In this document: positions 57,469 through 64,000 of the stretch, in pieces
Layout of the letters: each line of letters begins with the position of its first letter
Numbering within the stretch: position 1 is the stretch's first letter
NCBI GenBank assembly: GCA_039619475.1
Contig: CM077116.1
Span: 252,512,440-252,576,439, forward strand
Reading direction: 5' to 3'
Source: Icerya purchasi
Lineage: Eukaryota > Arthropoda > Insecta > Hemiptera > Monophlebidae
DNA length: 64,000 nt
Notes under the pieces: generated by a model
What the model saw: only the letters and a program-made list of their open reading frames with translations
Database searches by the model: none
What the model was told of the DNA's origin: nothing
Made by a program: the position numbers and the translations under genes

Positions 57469-59204
57469 TACATTTACTGTTTTATTTTGTACATTACGTA
57501 TTGTCCGCATCATTCCTACATCGATTTGATAGTGGCCGAATGGCTTTTTGCCAGGCCAAGAAAAAAAAAAAAAAAACTATTTTTAATTTTTATTAATTTA
57601 AATTTGTAATTTTTAAAAAAAGGTTATAGGTAGTAATGTGATTTAACATGACACTCTCTATTTTAAAACATTTCTACTGCGTTGTTTCCATTCGCCAAGG
57701 AACACACACCTTCTCTTAAATTTTAAAATTCTCATTTTTGTAAGTGCCCGAATATTAAAGAAACCCGCAATAGTTGAATATGAACACTCAAACTATATCA
57801 TGTTTCTTCAGATTATTCCGTAAGTTCGTTTGTTGTTCATTTTAGTACGTATATTTTTTTTGTTTTATATTACGCGCCGACAGCAACAGAGTAAAATATA
57901 GGATATAGAATTTGAAAAACATACTTTAATACGGGAAAAAAAACGAATTTCGGTTAAAAATAGCATTGTAAAGTAGGCGAACTTTTATCGATAATTGCCA
58001 CACATGTTTTAACGTATCACTCTGCATGTGCACTAGGAATTTGGATTTCGATCGAAGTTTAAACTGACCAGCTAGCTACGCTTGCTAGATGTTGAAAATT
58101 GTATTTTCGGGGCGATAGATTAAAATGAAACTAGATCATCGTGTTTTACTGGGGTACTCCATGAACAATGGCATTTACTTTAATATTAGTCAGTCACAAC
58201 TTACGACAATTTCATTGCATGTTCTTGCGTTCAATTTCTCGTTATTTTCCCGACGGATATGCCGTAAAAAAATTTTTTGCAAATTGCATATGGGTCACTC
58301 TTCGGGGTGTCCCTTAATTTTATACACGCAAATAACTAAGGCAACGTAACTAGCGTACTTCAATTAATTCTTTAGAAAATGTTAATCAATCAGTTTTGAT
58401 ATTTGTGATAAATTTGAAAAAAAAAAAAAAAAAAAAAAGCGTTCCATGAATTTATTCGCATTGCATAACTTCTTAGCATTTCTGTAACTAACGTGCTAAA
58501 GAAAAAGAACAGTCTATAATGTTGAATAATTTTAATTATAAGTACGGTTTCTCACTTTTTGCGATATTTTTCTTTTTTCCTAGCTTTTTCTTTTCGGTAT
58601 ATTTTCTAAGGAGATACGGAAAAACCATAGATGAAACGGTCTCCATCTAGAGGAGTTTTAGAAATTGTAAATCGCTATTCGTATTGTATTTATTGAGGTT
58701 TTGTAATTTGAGGTATTATTTGAAATTTAAGAAGGCGATAATTAAAAAAAAATTAAAAACAATGATAAAAAAAACATTGCCGCTTGCACTTAGTAAAAAA
58801 AAAAAGTTTATTTTACGTTCTGTAAAAGGAGTAACAACATTATTTTTTGAGTAATATTATTCAGCAGCTCTACTGTCCTTGCGTGATAATTGTTTAACAT
58901 TATAAGAAAAAAAAATCAATTTTGTTTTGTTTTTTTGTCCTGAGTTTTCATCATTCTTGTACCTACCTGATAATGCTCAAATGGTTTATAGTCAGACCAA
59001 AAAAAAAAACTGTTTTTCTTTCGCCCAACGTTAGGAATAACAAAATCGAACGTTTATCTTCCATCGAATGTGAATATTTCGGTACTGAGTTTTATTGTTA
59101 ACATTTATTTATTAGCCGCTACAATACTATAAACAAGGCGTGTAGTACTTATAAACATTTGTAGTGATACATTAAAAACGAAAATAAACTAAAATTAAAA
59201 GCCG
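57469..59204. other. AT-rich stretch without a recognised gene
   Basis: No gene recognised. Poly(A) runs lie at 57,560 and 58,420. Two intervals, 57,500-57,570 and 58,945-59,005, share a weak A-tailed word set (CATCATTC, GATA, TGG-TTT-CAG-CCAA then A-run) and may be old SINE-like ends. Confidence 0.4.
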
Positions 59205-59545
59205 ATATCTTGAGCAAAGGCCTCGCTCAACCTTGCTCATTCCCTTCGGGCAATCTTTTCGTATTGTTTATTATGTAAAAATGTTGTTAAACCATCTTCC
59301 CATCGTAGAAACTACCTCTATTCCTTTTGTTTCCTATATACCAGTTGTTTATTCTGCATGTCCATCTATCGTCCGTTAGTCTCGCTACATGTCCATTCCA
59401 AGTTTTTCCTTCTTACGTCTGATGTTTAGCATTGACCTATACATTGCATTATTATTACTCTCCATTTTCCTTTCATCCGTTTTTGTTGCAGATCACGTTT
59501 GAGATCCGTATGTCATTGCTGGAATAACACAACTCTATTAAATAC
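59205..59545 (-). pseudogene. RTE-like LINE C-terminal fragment
   Basis: The minus strand reads LEWTCSETNGRxMDMQNKQL, then FLRWEDGLTTF, KIARRE and LSEAFAQD. The order GHxxR-like Trp/Cys segment, RWEDDLxxF, then EEAFAQ is the closing part of RTE-type proteins. Stops are present. It is a different family from the fragments at 17.7 and 30.9 kb. Confidence 0.5.
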
Positions 59546-61084
59546 CTCTCTTTTCGATAAGTAACTTACGTTGCTTAGCAATAAATTATCGTATATTAAA
59601 ATTTATATTTGTTGGTTTTGAAGTATTTGGTTATTAAATTCAACAGTAAAGACGAATTACGGGGAAAATTTTTTGAACGTCGTAAACAACGTGAACAAAT
59701 TTACGATTAAAATTTACGAATAATCTGTTCTGAGCTTGTGCGGTTTTTTGACTTTTTTTTTCTCAATGAATTAGAGTATCTCGTAAAATTAATAAGGATT
59801 AAAATTCGATAAAAAATTTTCATAACTCAATAAAAATGTAACGACGATTAATAGTTTTGTTTCTCTCTCGAAAACAGGCCTTGTTAACGACGAAATATAC
59901 AGGGCGATAAAAATAGTTTCGCCAGAGTATCGTGTCGGAGTTAACTCGACGAGGAGGCAGGTCAGATTTCGTTTTGTTCGGTATCTTTTATGTGATGTCC
60001 GAGGTAGTTTTGTAGAGAAAACATTGATATTAACCTTCGTCCGATATTTATTTTTATTTTATTTTTTCATTTTTATTTTCGGTCTCGTAACGATCTGCAC
60101 TCAGAAAGCATCGGAAGAAGAAAAGCTGTCACTTAAATTCTGATTCGTTTAAATTAAACTATATGAGATGTGTTCATTTAATCGACTTTGCGATAAAACT
60201 GATCGGTATTCGCTTTTTAAACGGCTCGAAGTTTCTCGCGTGGGTCTAATTCGCGCCATTCAGAAATTTAAAGAATCTTCCGAGTTTTTATTTATTGTCA
60301 TTAATAATACGGATCCGGTTACTGAGCTTTTGCTCGGATCTCTTTTCTTGTAAATCGGTCAATGTACTAATGAGTTCCGCGAACAGATGTCTCTTATAAT
60401 ACGGGCAAAAATTATGTATAGGCATGTAATTGGATTTTCGAAAATAGCTCCAACAATTTTGACGAAATTCAAGGGACTGATCCAAAACTGGATAATTTCT
60501 GTACCAAAGGTGAGCTACGGCTGACTGTCACTAAAAAATCACCGTCCGATCTTTTTTTCATTTCTTGTTTTTTTCCGCCCCATGAATACTGGAATTTATC
60601 TGATCAGGTATACGCGTCTTATTGCGATGATCGGCGATTGGTTTTTCATCCGCGACCGACGATATTTTTTTTTCTTTTTTCTTTTTTCTTTTTTTTTTTA
60701 ATATTTCGGGCTCGTTAACCAAGATAGAAAGGAAAGAAGTCGGTTATAGTATTTTAATCTGATCAGAAATCTTTGGATAAAAAGGAATCTTACATATTCT
60801 CACATTTTTTTCTCACCGTACATTTACTGACATTTTCGTTTTATAATTTTTGATTATTTATTTTAGTTCATTATTATTATTATTATTAGCTTTTTTTTTA
60901 ATTTTAATATAATCTGTACTGACAATGGAACAACAAAACATACTGTATATCCACAAGCATTATGAAATTAAACATATTAAAAACGTGCGCTTTCGCTTTT
61001 CTTTCTTTTCGGTTTAACAAGATTAAGCTACGGCAACGGGCTAATTCTATATAAAACGAATGATTTTTCTCCTTTTTTTTTTTT
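59546..61084. other. Stretch without a recognised gene
   Basis: No gene recognised. Open frames up to 65 codons have no known motif. Homopolymer T runs lie near 60,668 and 60,695. Confidence 0.5.
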
Positions 61085-61775
61085 ATGTAATATGGCATTT
61101 TTATTAATTTTGCTCTGGATTCCGGGCCACTGTGGCATCGTTGGTAACGATCTTGTTGATTCTTTGGCATGTCTAGCTGTAGTAAATGGCAGTTTCATAG
61201 ACACAGATTTCCCTCTCATTGTCCTCTCTCTTATCGTTTTCACCATGACTTTTGAACTGATCTTTATCCGTCTCTTTTCTCCGATCCTAACTCCTTTTAC
61301 CTTGCTATACAACCCTATCACAGTCTGCTTCCTGGTTTAATAATTTTCCCTGCATCAGCCGTTCTGTCATTTCTTCCATAATTCATTTTAATCACAGTCT
61401 GATTGCTGCCTCCCTCTTTCGTTTTAATATTGTTCAGTCTCCCTTGTGTTCCTTCCATCCGCCTATCTTAAATTTGACCTGTGATGTAAATCACCTTCTA
61501 TATTTGAATGTTCTTCTATCTCCTCGGAACGCGCAGTCCTTTATTCTAATTTGCTTGGCCTTGGCCTCCCGACCACTTACTGTGCCCACTACATTCTTGC
61601 TCTTCCTTTTCCTTCTGTTGTTCCTGTATTGGCTACCTTCATTTCTTCTGTTTCTAATCGCTTCCTGATATAACTTTCAAATCCCTACGTTTCATCATTT
61701 GTCAGTCCTTTGTGTCGAGTAAATGTCCTGTGTTGACGCGCCCAAAAAAAATAAAAAATAAAAAAATAAATTTTG
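61085..61775 (+). mobile_element. 5'-truncated LINE, family X copy D
   Basis: The plus strand starts in RNase H (LLWIPGHCGIVGNDLVDSLA, with His and Asp kept) and continues to HFNHSLIAASLFRFN, CDVNHLLYLN and LGLPTTYCAHYILALPFP through several frames. It ends GTTGACGCGCCC followed by an A-rich tail with T interruptions (61,743-61,775). It belongs with copies A, B and C. No clear target-site duplication found. Confidence 0.75.
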
Positions 61776-62665
61776 AAAAATGTTAAAACTCTAGTTCAAA
61801 TTTTAGTAATACATTTGAATTTTATTGTATAATCTCTAACGTGCAGCAGCAGATAAGTTTGATTACTTCTTAACTATTGCATGTGTATTTTTGTACTATA
61901 TTGTTGCATATTAAATAGATTTATATTTTGGTTTTTTAAGAATAAAGTTCGCATCTTCGTTATTACCATAAATTTCTATTCCATTTAGGACGCTTTTTAT
62001 AAAACAATTATTTTAAATGTTTAATTCATATGCGGTAATTTTCTGAACATAAATAAGTTACCACATAAAATTGTTCGATTTGATTTGGGTAGAAATTTTA
62101 AATAAAAATAGCATACAATTTGCAGCGTTCGCGAAATATTTTATTCAACCAGATAATCTACTTAAACGTTCGAAAATAAAACATACTGGTATGAAACAAT
62201 TTGTAACTTTTACAATAATCGATTTTCATCTTTTATTTATTATTAAATTGTTTGCGTACATTAATTTAAGTAACAAATTCTTTCTTTCGTTTACTTTACA
62301 AATACGAGAATACGATCCGGTTTTTTATTGCGTATTTTTTTTCGCACTATTACTATTCGCTTCAATTATATATTTTCTTCATCGACATTTTTAAACTTCG
62401 ACATGTCGCTACGATTCGACACAATGAATTTTAAAAAATGTCGTGTGACGTCATGTTGCTGAAATGCAGCTTCGTTCGCTGCTACGTTTATTCGTTTGGT
62501 TTCGTGTGCTAATTTTTACAAAAGCTATACGTAATTAATATAAATCTTTATATTTTATTAATTATTGCATCTACCATACTTCAGCGATCATCGCCACTTA
62601 CTTTTTGTACTACGCTTGTCAAAACAGAAAAATGAACAAAATGCCGCATATTACTTAGTGTGCAA
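61776..62665. other. AT-rich stretch without a recognised gene
   Basis: No gene recognised. A 107-codon frame at 62,071-62,394 is hydrophobic at its C-terminal end (two possible membrane segments) but begins at a non-ATG codon and has no recognised motif. Confidence 0.45.
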
Positions 62666-62667
62666 AT

Positions 62668-62670
<3 letters not shown>

Positions 62671-62736
<66 letters not shown>
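62671..62736. repeat. (TA)n microsatellite
   Basis: About 66 bp of pure TA, adjoining the Helitron-like element. Confidence 0.97.
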
Positions 62737-62741
<5 letters not shown>

Positions 62742-63730
62742 AAGTCGTGTTAATTACACCACTTATAACTCAAGAACGGCTGGACCGATTTTCATGATCT
62801 TTGATTAATTTGCATCCACGCCGAATAGCAGAATACGTAATTTAAAATAAAAATTTCAATAATTTTTTTTTTTTTTCTGTGTAAAAAAACTAAAGTCTGG
62901 TGTGTTACACCATTTATAACTCAAGAACGGCTCGACCGATTATTTTTATCTTTGATTTGTTGGATTTGTCTCCACCCACCGAATAGCAGAATACTAAATT
63001 ACAAAAAAAAATTTTCGATGATTTTTTTTTTAATAAGTTGGGTGTGTATACCATTTATTGAACGGCTGGAACGATTTTTATGATCTTAGATTTGTTGCAT
63101 TTGTCTCCACCCCGAATAGCAGATTAAGAAATTTAAAACTAACTTTATTAAGAAATTTCATTTTTTTTTTTGCTGATTTTCGTCCCAATCAATTATTTAA
63201 CCTTAATTTTTGGATTTTATGAAAGGGCTTCTGTGTTTTGTTTTATATTTTGAATTTCGCTTTAAAAGGGTCATCTAGTGATGAGTTATGAATTTTTTTA
63301 AGGTGATTTTTCAGGTCGTTTTAAATTCCATATTATGTATTCTAGGCAACCAGTTGCTTTCCAAAGTAATCGCTCAGGTTAAAGTTGTAAATTGTCATAG
63401 ATAGAAGTTTAATTGTAATTTATGACCCAACTCTGATAAGTCAAACTGTTTCCGAGCTATTGTATAATTGAATAATTTTGTCTTTTGTGAACCATCGTAT
63501 TGGGTTATACTGATCTTTTTGCCAATTAAGGCGAATAATAATGCGTTGCAGCCACGTGAATTACATTCATTTCAATGTAATTAAAATACTTTTCATTTTG
63601 ATTTTTGTACATTTATTGGACTTAATTCATTTTGAGTATTAATTTTATCCTAATAAAATTTAATTCAGCTAATAAGTTATCACAACATTTACTTTCTAAG
63701 GCGGTACGAAGTTCGCCGGGTCAGCTAGTA
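62737..63730 (+). mobile_element. Nonautonomous Helitron/Helentron-like element
   Basis: After the (TA)n comes a tandem array of three diverged units of about 145 bp (starting near 62,753, 62,904 and 63,046). Each contains CACC(A)-TTATAACTCAAGAACGGCT-type sequence, GACCGATTTT, a TTTGTCTCCACC-type word and CGAATAGCAGA. The element closes with GGCGGTACGAAGTTCGCC (a short stem and loop), GGGTCAG and CTAGT at 63,726-63,730, a typical Helitron-type 3' end with a CTRR motif and T flank. The array plus (TA)n resembles nonautonomous Helentron derivatives. No protein is encoded. The 5' boundary is not certain. Confidence 0.65.
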
Positions 63731-64000
63731 TTCTAATAAAAATTCTACCATTAATAGTTTCAAACTTTCTCTTCACCGGATATGGCCTAAAGGACCATCC
63801 TGCAAAACGATTGTTATTCTTTGATAAATGAATTATTTTTTAAGACATCGAAACAACAACGATATACCGCGAACGAAACTGTTCGTCGAATAAACGGAAT
63901 TTTAAATTCAGCCTTAAAAGTTTAGAGTCGGTTTAAGATATTTTAGCATTAAACTGTGTTTTGTTTTTCGTTAGTGTTGTTACTATGAAAGAAAAATAGC
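63731..64000. other. Short right-edge stretch without a recognised gene
   Basis: Nothing recognised in the last 270 bp. Confidence 0.5.

Noticed and set aside
57500..59005. Two copies of an A-tailed SINE
   Set aside because: The shared words between 57.5 and 58.95 kb are few and interrupted. No A and B box or TSD was found.
61028..61321. 97-codon minus-strand frame
   Set aside because: It lies antisense to the RNase H segment of LINE copy D and contains the complement of its conserved motif.

Overview
This window is repeat-rich, AT-rich eukaryotic nuclear DNA. It has long A/T runs, many (TA)n tracts, an (AAT)n tract, target-primed LINE copies with target-site duplications (TSDs), and mariner, piggyBac and Helitron relics. 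The mix fits an arthropod, most likely an insect; the sequence does not let me name the species. I found no convincing host protein gene, tRNA or rRNA. Every recognisable coding segment belongs to a transposable element, and nearly all are broken.

Layout. 1-9.7 kb is mostly unique AT-rich DNA with two short direct-repeat pairs, a decayed APE-type endonuclease fragment on the minus strand (5.6-6.0 kb), a (TA)n tract and a small foldback repeat. 9.72-13.05 kb is an I-like LINE with both ends and an 11-bp TSD, but the whole reverse-transcriptase core is missing. 14.3-19.3 kb is a nest of LINE pieces: three copies of one RNase H-bearing family (a fourth is at 61.1 kb), a CR1-like C-terminal fragment, and an RTE-like insertion whose 214-codon frame is still open. 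19.3-27.5 kb is unique, apparently non-coding. 27.5-31.2 kb carries (AAT)n, a dead mariner, a 230-bp palindrome, a TA-flanked MITE and an RTE-like fragment.

The most unusual region is 33.8-57.5 kb. A plus-strand LINE is split: its first part is at 33.84-34.66 kb and its RT core resumes at 54.12 kb, with the protein similarity continuing almost exactly across the gap. About 19.5 kb lies between, holding a Helitron helicase C-terminus, a duplicated minisatellite tail, and a very large, nearly perfect inverted repeat (36,463-53,818; two arms of about 6.1 kb around a 2.8 kb spacer). The left arm alone carries a 2.2 kb piggyBac copy; the right arm keeps the empty TTAA site, so the insertion came after the arms existed. 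Both arms carry the same Helitron-like terminal hairpin facing outward, the same foldback element, the same roughly 200-bp degenerate repeat array and the same 140-codon ORF.

Downstream, the LINE is interrupted again at 55.2 kb by an inverted fragment of its own C-terminal end and 3' UTR, which is in turn interrupted by an I-like LINE (14-bp TSD, open RNase H frame). It then resumes and ends in poly(A) at 57.47 kb. The right edge holds another RTE-like fragment, another LINE copy, and a Helitron-like element with three tandem 145-bp units ending in a CTAGT-type terminus. In gene terms nothing here works as a pathway. The region reads as a nested transposon graveyard, with a few young insertions (RTE at 17.7 kb, I-like at 55.7 kb) and a large palindrome that could yield long hairpin RNA if transcribed.
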